A stretch of DNA of 35,148 bases from Bacillota bacterium (GCA_021846505.1 JAJZWV010000001.1:101291-136438); one strand, 5' to 3'. Shown: positions 7,370 through 16,246, counted from the stretch's first letter. Numbers and translations: made by a program. Notes: generated by a model from the letters alone, not told the origin.

Positions 7370-8123
7370 TGGCCATCACCTCCTTTGCCAGCTGCTCATA
7401 AATCATCGCTGCCTTTGACTTTGGGTCGTACTGCGAGATGGGCTGGCCATGACTGGGCGCCTCCGACAGCCGGACCGCGCGCGGCACCACCGCCTGATAC
7501 ACCTTCGCCCCGAAATGGTCCCGCACCTCGCGCGCGACCTGGCCTGACAAATTCGTTCGGGCGTCGTACATCGTCAGCAGCACGCCTTCCACCTCGAGCG
7601 GCGGGTTCAGATGGCGCCGCACCCGCTCGATGGTGGCCAGCAGCTGCGACAGCCCCTCCAGGGCAAAAAACTCGCACTGAATCGGAATCAGCACCGCGTC
7701 CGCCGCGGTCAGGGCGTTGATGGTCAGCAGGCCGAGAGAGGGCGGGCAGTCCACAAACACGTAGTCGTATCGGCCGCGGATCGGCGCCAAGGCCACCTTC
7801 AGGCGCCGCTCGCGCTCGGGGCGCGCCGTGAGCTCCACCTCGGCGCCCGCCAAGTCCAGTGTCGCGGGAATAACATGCAGGCTGGGCACGGGGCTGGCCG
7901 CCACGGCGTCCGCCACCGGCGCGCTGTCCAGCAGCACGTCATAAATCGACGTGTCCTGCGCCTCTTTGGCCACGCCTAAGCCGGTCGTGGTGTTGCCCTG
8001 CGGGTCGATGTCGACCGCCAGCACGCGTTGCCCGGCTTCCGCCAGATACGCCGCCACGTTGATCACCGTCGTGGTTTTGCCCACGCCGCCCTTCTGGTTG
8101 GCCACCGCCAGCACTCGCCCCAC
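7362..8123 (-). CDS. parA: Chromosome partitioning ATPase ParA (Soj type)
   Basis: A 253-residue deviant-Walker ParA ATPase: KGGVGKTTT at residues 11-19, DIDPQGN near 39-45 and the switch motif DCPPSLG near 125-131. It lacks the N-terminal extension of plasmid ParA, as expected for the chromosomal Soj class. It should drive origin segregation with ParB and may regulate DnaA, as Soj does in Bacillus (inference). GTG start with GGAGGGACAGC before it. It sits between noc and parB, the Bacillus-type order rsmG-noc-soj-spo0J. Confidence 0.96.
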   Translation of the reverse strand: MGRVLAVANQKGGVGKTTTVINVAAYLAEAGQRVLAVDIDPQGNTTTGLGVAKEAQDTSIYDVLLDSAPVADAVAASPVPSLHVIPATLDLAGAEVELTARPERERRLKVALAPIRGRYDYVFVDCPPSLGLLTINALTAADAVLIPIQCEFFALEGLSQLLATIERVRRHLNPPLEVEGVLLTMYDARTNLSGQVAREVRDHFGAKVYQAVVPRAVRLSEAPSHGQPISQYDPKSKAAMIYEQLAKEVMANA

Positions 8124-8171
8124 GCTGTCCCTCCGTTGCTCTGTCCATCGTTCCTGCGCCTCGCGCGGAGG

Positions 8172-9059
8172 CTACGCCTTGGGGATCCGCACCCGGATCT
8201 CCCAGTGAGTCTCATCCTCGCGCTGCTCGACTTCGGGCCGGATGCCTTGGCGCGCCAGCGGCTCCAGCGCCTGCCTCACGGTATTGACGAGAATGCGAAT
8301 GTCGCGGATCCGCCCCTGCACCGCACGCCGCGGCGCCGCCTGTGCCCGCTCACCGACCAGCTGCTCCGCCTCCCGCACGCTGAGGCGCCGGCCAGCCATT
8401 TCCATCGCCGCCTCCATGCGCTCGGCTCCGCCGCCGAGCGACAAGAGCGCTCGCGCGTGCCGCTCCGACAGGCCCTCCCGCTCCAGCAGCTCGCGCACCG
8501 GCCGCTCCAGCCTCAGCAGCCGAAGCTTGTTGGCCACGGCCGATTGGCTTTTGCCCACCCGCCGCGCCACGTCCTCTTGGGTCAAGCTGAAATCCCGCAT
8601 GAGGCGGTGATACCCCTCGGCCTCTTCCCAAAACGTCAAATCGGCCCGCTGCAGATTTTCCACCAGCGACAGCACCGCCCCCGTCGAGGCGTCTGCCTCC
8701 ACAAGCATCACGGGCACCTCCACCAAGCCCGCGCGCTGCGCCGCCCGCCAGCGCCGCTCACCCGCCACCAGCTCGTAGCCGGCACCCCGCGGGCGCACCA
8801 CCAGCGGCTCCAGCATCCCGACTTCCCGAATGGACGCTGCCAATTCCTCCAGGGATGCCTCGTCGAAGTACTTGCGCGGCTGGTACGCATTGGGCACCAC
8901 CGCCCGCACCAGCACTCGCCGAAATTCACTCGGCTTGCTCACCCGCCGCCGCCTCCTGCTTCCTTCGTGATCGCTGAGGTCCTGAAGCTTCTCCCTTCGT
9001 TTCCACAGCGGCCCGCGACATCCTGCCCACAGAGCGCTGTTCGGCGGAATTCCCAGCAC
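8172..9059 (-). CDS. noc: ParB paralogue of the Noc type (nucleoid occlusion)
   Basis: A ParB-family protein of 295 residues from the GTG at 9059, with GERRWRA, ENLQRADL and a helix-turn-helix. Its DNA-specificity residues are Gln172, Lys178, Arg183 and Arg200, close to the Noc set Gln/Lys/Lys/Arg and unlike ParB. Gene position between rsmG and parA also matches Noc, which binds NBS sites and blocks division over the nucleoid. Two starts are possible. GTG 9059 follows the rsmG stop with GGAGG five bases before it and gives a Trp/Lys/Arg-rich N-terminus that could act as membrane anchor. GTG 8942 (256 residues) also has AGGAGG six bases upstream and would lack that segment. Confidence 0.88.
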   Translation of the reverse strand: MLGIPPNSALWAGCRGPLWKRREKLQDLSDHEGSRRRRRVSKPSEFRRVLVRAVVPNAYQPRKYFDEASLEELAASIREVGMLEPLVVRPRGAGYELVAGERRWRAAQRAGLVEVPVMLVEADASTGAVLSLVENLQRADLTFWEEAEGYHRLMRDFSLTQEDVARRVGKSQSAVANKLRLLRLERPVRELLEREGLSERHARALLSLGGGAERMEAAMEMAGRRLSVREAEQLVGERAQAAPRRAVQGRIRDIRILVNTVRQALEPLARQGIRPEVEQREDETHWEIRVRIPKA

Positions 9060-9070
9060 CCCTGCCTCCG

Positions 9071-9796
9071 CTACCGCGGCAGCTGGCCCAGCCGCGGACC
9101 CCGGCGGGGAAATTCCTGACCCGACGCCGCGCGTTTTTTGAGCACCACCAGCGCCCGCCGCCCCTCCGCCCCTGGAAGGTCCAACACCTCCACTCGCTCT
9201 GCCTCCGCACCCAGACGCCGAATCAGCGGCGCCGCCTCGCCCAGTTCCCTCTCCCCGGCCGGGCCGCGCATCAGAAGGGCCGTGCCTCCCACCGCGAGCA
9301 GGGGCACCGCTAACTCCGACACGACCGCCAGTGCGCCCGCGGCGCGTGCCACCGCAAACCGAAACGCCCCGGCCCGTGTGGCTGTCAGCGCCTCCGCCCG
9401 CACATTTTCCACCGTGACGTGCTGGAGCCCCAGCGCGGCGGCCACCTCGGACACAAAGCGCGCCTTCTTGCCGACCGAGTCGACCAGCACCCAGGGAGCT
9501 TCCGGATAGAGCGCCGCCAGCACGAGCCCGGGGTAGCCCGCCCCGGTCCCTATGTCCACCGCTGGGCCCTCCCCGCGGTATACGCGCCCGGCTGTCAGGC
9601 TGTCCACCACTAGCCGCACGAACCCCGCGCGCCCCTTCAGAGCCGTCAGGTTCATGACGCGGCCGGCCTCTTGCACCAGCCTCCAGTGCTCCACGATGCG
9701 AGAGAGCGCCTCAGGACCCAAGAGGCTCGGGGAAACCCCGGCCGCTTGCCCTAAGGCGCTCAGCTCCTCGGCGCTGACCGATTCCTCTGTACCCAT
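9071..9796 (-). CDS. rsmG: 16S rRNA m7G527 methyltransferase RsmG (GidB)
   Basis: A 241-residue SAM-dependent methyltransferase with NLTALKGRAGFVRLVVDSL and motif I DIGTGAGYPGLVLA at about 81-94, both hallmarks of RsmG, which methylates N7 of G527 in the 530 loop of 16S rRNA. The C-terminus is slightly extended with a basic tail. It lies between yidC and noc; the mnmE and mnmG genes usually found just upstream in Firmicutes are absent. The stop is 11 bases before the noc GTG. Confidence 0.95.
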   Translation of the reverse strand: MGTEESVSAEELSALGQAAGVSPSLLGPEALSRIVEHWRLVQEAGRVMNLTALKGRAGFVRLVVDSLTAGRVYRGEGPAVDIGTGAGYPGLVLAALYPEAPWVLVDSVGKKARFVSEVAAALGLQHVTVENVRAEALTATRAGAFRFAVARAAGALAVVSELAVPLLAVGGTALLMRGPAGERELGEAAPLIRRLGAEAERVEVLDLPGAEGRRALVVLKKRAASGQEFPRRGPRLGQLPR

Positions 9797-9815
9797 GCCG
9801 CCGGCTCCCTGCGCT

Positions 9816-10511
9816 CTACGTCCTGGTGGCTTTGGCCTTGGGCTTGGGATTGGGACTGGGCGCGTCGTTGGCGATGGGCCGCCGCAGCAGCAGGGACGTC
9901 TGCGCCAGTTGAAACAGGTTGGAGGTCACGTAGTAGATGGACAGGCCCGCCGCCAGCCTCCAGGCCACGTATCCAAACACGATGGGCATCATCCACGTCA
10001 TCATCTTCTGACTCTGCTCCATGCCCGGCTGCGGCGGTGTCATGCGCATGGTCTGCCGCTGCATGAAGTAGGTCGACGACGCCACCAGAAAGGCCAGCAG
10101 GAAGGTGGGGTCTGGCTTGTTCAGATGCTGCCAGACCCACAGTCCGTGACCCGACACGTAGTGAAACTGCTGCAATACTTCAAACAAGCCGTACATGACG
10201 GGCAGCTGAAGCAGCAGGGGCAGACAGCCCGCCGCAGGGTTCGCTCCCTCTTCCTTGTACATGGCCGCAATCTCTTGTTGCAGCTTCTGCGGGTTGCCCT
10301 TGTGCTGCGCCTGCAGCTGCCGCTGACGTGGTGCCAGCTTCGCCATTTTCTGCATGGAGCGGACTTGGGTCACACCCAGCGGGAACAGCACCAGCCGGAC
10401 CACCAGCGTGAACAAAATCACGCCGAGGACGTAGTTGTGCCCCGCCACCCCGGTAAAAAACACAAACGCGGTTGTCAGCAGATGCAGGAACGCTCCCCAG
10501 ATGGCTTGCAT
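9816..10511 (-). CDS. yidC: Membrane protein insertase YidC/Oxa1 (SpoIIIJ-like)
   Basis: A 231-residue YidC of the short Gram-positive type. Hydrophobic segments lie at about 5-22, 28-48, 108-128, 148-165 and 185-205. Arg39 in the first core helix (VILFTLVVRLVLFPL) is the conserved positive residue of the insertase groove, and AAGCLPLLLQLPV is a family motif. No lipobox cysteine is visible near the N-terminus, unlike SpoIIIJ and YqjG of Bacillus. The tail ends in a basic PKPKAKATRT stretch. It follows yidD in the rpmH operon; no jag gene follows it. Confidence 0.94.
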   Translation of the reverse strand: MQAIWGAFLHLLTTAFVFFTGVAGHNYVLGVILFTLVVRLVLFPLGVTQVRSMQKMAKLAPRQRQLQAQHKGNPQKLQQEIAAMYKEEGANPAAGCLPLLLQLPVMYGLFEVLQQFHYVSGHGLWVWQHLNKPDPTFLLAFLVASSTYFMQRQTMRMTPPQPGMEQSQKMMTWMMPIVFGYVAWRLAAGLSIYYVTSNLFQLAQTSLLLRRPIANDAPSPNPKPKAKATRT

Positions 10512-10543
10512 AACCTAAGCGGCCTCCTCCAAGCTTTTGCCCA

Positions 10544-10756
10544 TCATGGCACCGGGTCGTAGCCGCCGGCGTGCAGCGGGTGGCACCGCAGCACGCGCCC
10601 CGAGGCCAGCCACAGCCCCCGTGCCGCCCCATGCTTCTCCAGCGCCTCCACCGCATACGCCGAACACGTCGGGATGTATCGGCAGCTTGGCGGACGACTG
10701 GCTGCAAAGGCTCGTTGGTACAGCGTGATGGCCGCCACCAGCACCTTCACCACCAT
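10544..10756 (-). CDS. yidD: Membrane protein insertion efficiency factor YidD
   Basis: A 70-residue protein with the YidD core: [27 protein letters not shown], followed by [25 protein letters not shown]. The paired cysteines and CHP motif are diagnostic. YidD aids YidC-dependent insertion, and the genes are adjacent. It overlaps neither neighbour: three bases follow rnpA and 32 bases precede yidC. Confidence 0.95.
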   Translation of the reverse strand: MVVKVLVAAITLYQRAFAASRPPSCRYIPTCSAYAVEALEKHGAARGLWLASGRVLRCHPLHAGGYDPVP

Positions 10757-10759
10757 TCG

Positions 10760-11098
10760 TCACCCCGCGTCCAGACAGTGAGCTTTCTCCAGCAAGCTCA
10801 CAACGGCTCGACACAACTCGTCCCACGAGGCGTCCAACGCACCCACTTTGCCTAAAACAACAACCCGCCGGCCCGGCCGCACGCGTTGTTGAACCTCCGC
10901 GAGCACGGCGCGAAGCCGACGGCGAATCCGATTCCGCTTGACTGCGGTGCCCACGGCGCGTGCGCTGGCATACCCCACCCGCGTCGCCTCACCGGGCGCC
11001 TCCAACACAATCACAACTGCCAAACGATTACGGTAGGACCGGCCCGCTGAGAACGTCCTGCTGAAATCTCGACGGCCCCGGAGCCGCATGACGGACAC
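10760..11098 (-). CDS. rnpA: Ribonuclease P protein component
   Basis: A 112-residue basic protein. The RNR motif VGTAVKRNRIRRRLRAVL at about residues 48-65 is the RNA-binding signature of RnpA, which assists the catalytic RNA in tRNA 5' maturation. GTG at 11098 lies two bases after the rpmH stop; ATG at 11089 is an alternative with no better Shine-Dalgarno. It lies in the classical rpmH-rnpA order. I saw no rnpB RNA gene in the window. Confidence 0.94.
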   Translation of the reverse strand: MSVMRLRGRRDFSRTFSAGRSYRNRLAVVIVLEAPGEATRVGYASARAVGTAVKRNRIRRRLRAVLAEVQQRVRPGRRVVVLGKVGALDASWDELCRAVVSLLEKAHCLDAG

Positions 11099-11100
11099 TG

Positions 11101-11235
11101 CTAGACGGCCAGACGCTTGCGGCCCTTGGCACGGCGGCGATTGAGCACGGCTCGGCCGGCTCGGGTGGACATGCGCCGCCTGAAGCCATGCACCTTGTGC
11201 CGGCGCCGACGATTCGGCTGATAGGTTCTCTTCAT
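11101..11235 (-). CDS. rpmH: 50S ribosomal protein bL34
   Basis: A 44-residue very basic protein, [20 protein letters not shown] followed by [21 protein letters not shown]. This is the near-invariant bL34 sequence. The ATG has GGGGGGTGA about 7 bases upstream. First gene of the operon continuing to rnpA-yidD-yidC-rsmG-noc-parA-parB. In most bacteria rpmH lies directly beside dnaA; here 10.4 kb of accessory DNA separates them. Confidence 0.98.
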   Translation of the reverse strand: MKRTYQPNRRRRHKVHGFRRRMSTRAGRAVLNRRRAKGRKRLAV

Positions 11236-11269
11236 GTCTAGGTCACCCCCCGCCGCGCAAATCGGCCTA

Positions 11270-11298
11270 ATTATAGCGGGCGAGCCAGACCCGGTCAA
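11270..11298 (-). promoter_or_regulatory. Near-consensus sigma-A promoter of the rpmH operon
   Basis: On the minus strand, -35 TTGACC (11293-11298) and -10 TATAAT (11270-11275) are separated by exactly 17 bases. The predicted start is near 11262, about 27 bases before rpmH. One mismatch from consensus in twelve makes this the strongest promoter in the window, as expected for a ribosomal and replication-associated operon. Confidence 0.9.
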
Positions 11299-11301
11299 GC
11301 C

Positions 11302-11324
11302 GCCGCGGGCACTAGGCCCGCGGC
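11302..11324 (-). terminator. GC-rich hairpin downstream of the penicillin-binding protein gene
   Basis: A perfect 9-bp stem GCCGCGGGC/GCCCGCGGC with a 5-base loop lies 45 bases past the PBP stop and just upstream of the rpmH promoter. There is no T-run after it on the minus strand, so it is either a weak or factor-dependent terminator or an insulating hairpin between the two transcription units. Confidence 0.5.
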
Positions 11325-11369
11325 CATCAGCGCCGTCCGGCCGCTGGCCCGCTGCAGCCGCCCGCCTCC

Positions 11370-13184
11370 CTACGACTTCGGCGGGATCGAGTTGCCCTGC
11401 GGCACGCCGTTGGGCAGATTGTTGGTGACGTAGGGGGCAATGTGCCAGTACCCCATCAGCCACTTGGCAATCTCCCGCCACAGCGGCGCCGCGACCTGCG
11501 CCCCATATATGCCGTTCTTCGGGTGATTGATCATCACGACCATCGCAAAGCGCGGGTTGGGCATCGGCCCATAGCCAGCGTACGACGCGACGTACACACT
11601 GTTCGAGGTTTTGCCATTGACAATCTGTTGAGCCGTGCCCGTTTTGCCGGCCCACGTATACCCCGGCACCTGCACCGGCACCCCGGTGCCATACCCCACC
11701 TCGCGCTCCATCATCACATGCAGGTCATGCGCTACCGTGCTGTCAATGGGCCGGCCCTCCGGCACCGGCCGAAACCGCTTCAGCACCTGGCCCGTGGGCC
11801 CAATGATGGCGCGCCGGATGCGCGGCTTGTACAGCTCCCCGCCGTTCGCCACCGCCGCAATCATCGTGGCCTCCTGGATCGGGGTGACCGCGATGCCCTG
11901 CCCAAACCCGATGGTGGCCAAATCCACCGCATTAACTTGGCTTTCCGGAATGTAGACGCCGGGGCTGCTGCCCGGCAGCCCAATCTGCGCGGGATGGAAC
12001 AGCCCATAGGCTTTCATCATGGCGTACAGGCGCGGGGCGCCCACCCTGAGCGCCACATCCATAAACACCTGATCCGACGACAGCTCCAGGCCGCGCGTGA
12101 ACGAAATCCTCCCCCACCCATTCGGCATCCAGTCATTGATGCGCACGCCGTTGACGATTTTGTACCCCACGGTGTCAAACATGGTCGTGGGCTTCACCAC
12201 GCCCGCCATCAGGCCGGCGGACGCCGTGACCGGCTTGAAGATAGACCCGGGCGGAACAGGGTCCGACACCGCCCAGTCGGTCAGCGTGGCGGGATTCGCC
12301 AAGTAGTACTGGTTGGGATTGAACGTCGGATAGTTGGCCAGGGTGAGCACCGCACCGGTGTTGGGGTCCATGATAATCACGGCGCCGTTGGCTGCGTGCC
12401 ACTTCTTCACCTGAGCGGCCAACAGCTTCTGCACTTCATATTGAATGTTGCTGTCAATCGTGAGCTCTACGCTGCTGCCCGGCTGGGCTGGCTGCTGAGA
12501 CACCGTGGTGGACGGCAGCGGCGTACCGCTGACGTCGGTCGCCACGGTCCAGTGGCCGTTCTGGCCCGAGAGAATCTTGTTGTCCTGGTACTCAATGCCG
12601 GCGAGTCCGGTGCCGGAGGCGTTGACAAAGCCAAGCACCGGCGCCGCCAGCGTCCCGTTGGGATACACCCGGCGCTCGGTGGGCACCAGCGTAATGCCCG
12701 GCAGCTGGCTCGCCTCCGCCTGCAGCACGTGTGCGCGGCGCGGCGACAGATACGGGTCAATCAGGCGATACCAAAGCTGGCCGGATAGGGCGGAGGCCAG
12801 CTGTCCCACCGTGTACGGCAACGTCTTGGCCAGCAGCACCGCCTCCTGGTGCACGAGCCCCGGGTTGTTGGTCATCTTAGCCGCATTGGCAATGGTGCGC
12901 GGCGCGGCGGTGACCGTGTAGGAGGGCTCGTCCACCGCCAGCACCCGCCCATTGCGGTCCAAAATGGACCCTCGCGGTGCCGTCAGCGTAAAGGTGTGCA
13001 CGTGCTCCTGCCGCGCCAGGCCGGCCAAGTAGGCGGACTGCACCACCTGCACGTCCACCAGCCGCCACACCAGCCACCCCACCCACAGCGCCGACATCAG
13101 CATGATGAACAGCGTCCGCCGCCGAAATCGTGAGCGCATGGTTGGATCGTCCCCCCCGGAAGGTGCCGGCCGCCGCTTCCCCAT
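11370..13184 (-). CDS. Class B penicillin-binding protein, FtsI/SpoVD/PBP2 family transpeptidase
   Basis: A 604-residue protein: N-terminal membrane helix about 24-45, dimerisation domain with [17 protein letters not shown] at 71-86, and a transpeptidase domain from about 240. Catalytic motifs are SIFK at 314-317, SSD at 369-371 and KTGT at 514-517. SxN is replaced by SSD, as in PBP2-type enzymes. No PASTA domain follows. It should cross-link peptidoglycan outside the membrane, in elongation, division or sporulation; the subtype is not certain. Start: ATG 13184, or ATG 13139 (GGGGGGGA about 10 bases upstream). It is 58 bases downstream of the hydroxyproline operon and may be co-transcribed with it. 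Confidence 0.9.
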   Translation of the reverse strand: MGKRRPAPSGGDDPTMRSRFRRRTLFIMLMSALWVGWLVWRLVDVQVVQSAYLAGLARQEHVHTFTLTAPRGSILDRNGRVLAVDEPSYTVTAAPRTIANAAKMTNNPGLVHQEAVLLAKTLPYTVGQLASALSGQLWYRLIDPYLSPRRAHVLQAEASQLPGITLVPTERRVYPNGTLAAPVLGFVNASGTGLAGIEYQDNKILSGQNGHWTVATDVSGTPLPSTTVSQQPAQPGSSVELTIDSNIQYEVQKLLAAQVKKWHAANGAVIIMDPNTGAVLTLANYPTFNPNQYYLANPATLTDWAVSDPVPPGSIFKPVTASAGLMAGVVKPTTMFDTVGYKIVNGVRINDWMPNGWGRISFTRGLELSSDQVFMDVALRVGAPRLYAMMKAYGLFHPAQIGLPGSSPGVYIPESQVNAVDLATIGFGQGIAVTPIQEATMIAAVANGGELYKPRIRRAIIGPTGQVLKRFRPVPEGRPIDSTVAHDLHVMMEREVGYGTGVPVQVPGYTWAGKTGTAQQIVNGKTSNSVYVASYAGYGPMPNPRFAMVVMINHPKNGIYGAQVAAPLWREIAKWLMGYWHIAPYVTNNLPNGVPQGNSIPPKS

Positions 13185-13242
13185 CGTGCTTGGCCTGTTT
13201 GTACCACATGCCCCGCACCGGATCGACCCGTTCGGCGCTAAC

Positions 13243-14004
13243 TCAGCTCAAGACGAATGGCGGCATGGCGCCGGGGCGGTCGTAAAATCGGCGCAGCGCA
13301 ATCAAGTGGGCGCGTGCGCGAAGCGCAGCGCGGCCGTCGCCCTCCAGATGCACGCCGACTGCCAGCTCCGCAGGGCCGGTCCAGTCTCCCGACAGCTCGG
13401 CGGCACCCCACCCCAGCGCCAGCGCGGCCGAGAGAGCTGCCGGCAGGACATCCGCCGGCCCCCGCCAGCACTCGCCGCTGGCCCGGATGCCCACGACGCG
13501 CCGCCGGCCCACATCCGCCACTACCGCCGTCGCGGTTGGACGCCCGGCCTGCTGGCGCATTGCGGCGGCCAGTGCCCCGAGGGCGTCCAGGTGTGCCCAA
13601 TCCAGAGGCATCGGCGGCCGAGAGCCAGCGAGCACCACGGCCCCCAGCGGATCCGGCACCCGATAAAGCCCGCTCAGCGGACCTGGCGCGGGCACCGCCC
13701 GCGCGAGCGCCACCGGGAGCTCCGTGGCCGGGCAATCCCCCTGCTCCCATGCCTGAGCTGCCAAGAGCGCCAGGCGGCCGCTGGCGGAGTCGAGCACCTC
13801 GCCGGCGGCATCCCAAAACACGGGCTCAGCCTTGCGGCTGAGTGCTGCGCCCAACAGCCCAGCAAATCCCCATGGCTCGCACACGCCGCGCCGCCGCGCG
13901 CCCGCCGACAGCTCCCCGGGCGCCCACCCGGGCCGAAAGACCCTGACCGCCTGGCCAGCGACGTGCCAGTCCCAGGCCTCCACCACACTGCCTATCTCCA
14001 GCAT
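13243..14004 (-). CDS. Degenerate proline racemase-family protein lacking catalytic cysteines
   Basis: A 253-residue protein that at first seems unrelated to anything but can be aligned by eye with the racemase encoded just upstream. VVEAWDWHVAGQAVRV matches the start, CEPWGFAGLLGAAL at 42-55 matches YEPRGHGVMSGAVL, the stretch at 62-95 ending GDCPATE matches the catalytic-loop region ending GLLPATE, and the end RPGAMPPFVLS matches the racemase end. Both catalytic motifs are gone: the MCGH position reads LDSASG, and SPCGTGT is replaced by CWRGPADVLP. It cannot do the two-base racemisation, so it may be a regulatory or structural partner, or a decaying gene still open. 29 bases after the racemase, ATG start with GGGGGG upstream. 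The homology is by eye. Confidence 0.6.
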   Translation of the reverse strand: MLEIGSVVEAWDWHVAGQAVRVFRPGWAPGELSAGARRRGVCEPWGFAGLLGAALSRKAEPVFWDAAGEVLDSASGRLALLAAQAWEQGDCPATELPVALARAVPAPGPLSGLYRVPDPLGAVVLAGSRPPMPLDWAHLDALGALAAAMRQQAGRPTATAVVADVGRRRVVGIRASGECWRGPADVLPAALSAALALGWGAAELSGDWTGPAELAVGVHLEGDGRAALRARAHLIALRRFYDRPGAMPPFVLS

Positions 14005-14033
14005 GCCGGCTGGCCCCCCTTGCGTGCCGCTGG

Positions 14034-15038
14034 TCAGGGCACCAGAAACCCTGCCAGCGAATCGTCGGCCTCTTGCACAAACGTGGATTCTCCGTAAAGC
14101 TGCGCCGAGCCCTCCACGGCCACCACCAGGGCGTCAAGCCCGCCCACCTGGGTGGACTCCAGTGCCGTGGCGGTAAAGACGGCGCCGGTGACGCTTTCGT
14201 GCCGAAACGAAGCGCCCAGTGGCAGCTGGCCCGCTGCATGCAGGACGGCCGCCTTGGCGGCCGTCCCGGTGCCGCACGGGGACCGATCGACGCCGCCCGC
14301 CGGCACCACCACCATGTTGCGGACGTCCGCCGCCGAGCTGGAAGCCGGGCCAAAAAACTCGATGTGGGTCAGCCCTTCCACACCCGGAAGGGCCGGATGG
14401 CGCACCGCCCGCATCGGGCTCACGGCGGCCCGGATGGCTTGCGCCACGCGAATCGCCTGCGCTGCGCCGCCCGGCGTCAGCGACACGCCGGCCGCGGCCG
14501 CTTCCACCAGCCCGTAAAAATTGCCGCCCCAGGCAATGTCGAGTGACACCGGGCCCACGCCCGGCACGGCCACCACCACCCCGCGGTGCAGCACAAACGC
14601 CGGCACGTTGGTAAACCGCACCGCCTCCACCACCCCCGCGCGCACGGCGGCCGCGACGCGCACGAGCCCGGCGGGGGTGTCCAGCGCGAGCTCCGTCTCG
14701 GGCTCCGTGGCCGGCAGCAACCCTGTCTCCAAAAGCGCCGTCACCACGCCGATGGTGTCGTGGCCGCACATCGGGAGGTAGCCGCCCACCTCGATGTACA
14801 CCACCCCCACGTCGGCCGCCGGGTCGGCCGGGGGCAGCAGCACAGCTCCCGACATCACCCCATGGCCGCGGGGCTCATACATTAGCACTTGGCGAATGTC
14901 ATCGTGATGTGCTTGGAGCTCCCGCATTTTCTCCAGCATGGTGCGGCCCGGCACCGGGGGCACCCCGGACACAATGGTGCGGGTCGGATTGCCTCCGGTA
15001 TGCGTTTCAATGGTTTGCCACACGCGGGCCCACTTCAC
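14034..15038 (-). CDS. Proline racemase family protein, probable 4-hydroxyproline 2-epimerase
   Basis: A 334-residue protein with both catalytic cysteines of the family: MCGH (Cys91) and DRSPCGTGT (Cys255). Two cysteines exclude the Cys/Thr-type 3-hydroxyproline dehydratases. Neighbours (D-amino-acid dehydrogenase subunits, DapA-like deaminase) make trans-4-hydroxy-L-proline to cis-4-hydroxy-D-proline the likely reaction rather than proline racemisation. GTG start overlapping the stop of the upstream flavoprotein (GTGA). Cytoplasmic, pathway step 1. Confidence 0.88.
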   Translation of the reverse strand: MKWARVWQTIETHTGGNPTRTIVSGVPPVPGRTMLEKMRELQAHHDDIRQVLMYEPRGHGVMSGAVLLPPADPAADVGVVYIEVGGYLPMCGHDTIGVVTALLETGLLPATEPETELALDTPAGLVRVAAAVRAGVVEAVRFTNVPAFVLHRGVVVAVPGVGPVSLDIAWGGNFYGLVEAAAAGVSLTPGGAAQAIRVAQAIRAAVSPMRAVRHPALPGVEGLTHIEFFGPASSSAADVRNMVVVPAGGVDRSPCGTGTAAKAAVLHAAGQLPLGASFRHESVTGAVFTATALESTQVGGLDALVVAVEGSAQLYGESTFVQEADDSLAGFLVP

Positions 15039-16246
15039 GGCCCCACCTCCCGCTCGCTATCCGCCCGATGGCGAAGCCGCGCGGCCCCGAGCCCCGGCTG
15101 AAAGGCAAAGGGCGCGTCGCGCCGCGCCAGCTCCAGGGCACCCTCCGCCTCCCGCCACCGGTCCGCCGGCACGCTGCCGCCCAGATGCGCCACCATGCCC
15201 CAGCCGGCGAGCCGCCCCTGTGCAATCGCCACGCGCGCCGATTCTACGCCCAGTACATTCCCGGCGGCAAACAGGCCAGCCCGCGATGTGGCCAAGCGCG
15301 CCGTCACCAGCGGGACCTCGCCGCCGAGGCCGTCGTAGTGGCCCCGCTGGACCCCTGCCTGCGCCGTCAGCTCCCCTAAGGGCCGGAGCCCTCCCGCCAG
15401 CAGCACGAAGTCTGCTGGCTCCGTCCAGGGTGCCCCGGCGGGGAGGCCCGCCGCATCCACGGACTGCAGCGTGACTGCCTCGACGCAATCGCCACCCTCC
15501 ACCGCCAGCGCCTGCCGCCGCAGCTGGAGGCGGGCGCCCGACACGGCCAGGCCGCCTGGAGGGTAGAGGCGCATCGCCATCCGCTGCCACCCCGCCCGCC
15601 CGTGCAGCAGCCGGGCCACCGGCTGGGCCCAGCGCGGCGCGCCCGCGGCCAGCTCAAACAGCCGATCCCACTGCTGCGGCAGCGAGCCCAGATGCGCCGT
15701 GGCCATGCTGGGCGGCGGCATCACGATGGCCAGCGACTCCACCCCGGCGCCTAAAAGCTCCTGCGCCACGGCAAATCCCAGCGGATTGGTGCCCACGATG
15801 ATGCCCCGGCGCCCAGGCGGAATGTGCCAGCCCTTCCACAGGGTTTGGGCCGCTCCCACCGCCAGCACCCCCGGCAGGGTCCATCCGGGGATGGGCAGGG
15901 GCACCTCGGCGGCTCCGGTCGCTAGGAGCACCGCTCGTCCCACCGCGCCGCCGCGGGCAAGATCCACCTGAAAGCCTTCGGCCGCGGAGCCGGCGATGGC
16001 CTCCACGGAGGTGGACAGGCGCCACTGGACGCCCGGAGCCAGCGCGCTCACCAGCCGGTCCACCTCGTGGGCCCCATCCCACACGGTGGAGCCCAGGCGA
16101 TGCCACTGCGCCCACAGGCGCCCTCCCGGCACTGGCGCCTCATCCACCACCAGGACCGCGTACCCGGCGCGGCTCAGCACGCCCGCCGCCGCTAAGCCAG
16201 CGGGTCCGGCGCCCACCACCACCGCATCAAAGCGCTTCGGGCTCAT
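15035..16246 (-). CDS. FAD/NAD(P)-binding oxidoreductase, alpha-type subunit of D-hydroxyproline dehydrogenase
   Basis: A 403-residue flavoprotein with an N-terminal Rossmann motif GAGPAG at 12-17 and a second dinucleotide-binding region near 140-165 (RRGIIVGTNPLGFAVAQELLG). It resembles the alpha subunit of HcnB or PDH1-type amine dehydrogenases, but stops before the Fe-S BFD-like domain such proteins usually carry at the C-terminus; that domain is a separate gene at 16523-16840. It should pass electrons from the catalytic FAD subunit (16831-18015) via Fe-S centres. Its ATG overlaps the upstream stop (ATGA). Confidence 0.82.
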   Translation of the reverse strand: MSPKRFDAVVVGAGPAGLAAAGVLSRAGYAVLVVDEAPVPGGRLWAQWHRLGSTVWDGAHEVDRLVSALAPGVQWRLSTSVEAIAGSAAEGFQVDLARGGAVGRAVLLATGAAEVPLPIPGWTLPGVLAVGAAQTLWKGWHIPPGRRGIIVGTNPLGFAVAQELLGAGVESLAIVMPPPSMATAHLGSLPQQWDRLFELAAGAPRWAQPVARLLHGRAGWQRMAMRLYPPGGLAVSGARLQLRRQALAVEGGDCVEAVTLQSVDAAGLPAGAPWTEPADFVLLAGGLRPLGELTAQAGVQRGHYDGLGGEVPLVTARLATSRAGLFAAGNVLGVESARVAIAQGRLAGWGMVAHLGGSVPADRWREAEGALELARRDAPFAFQPGLGAARLRHRADSEREVGP

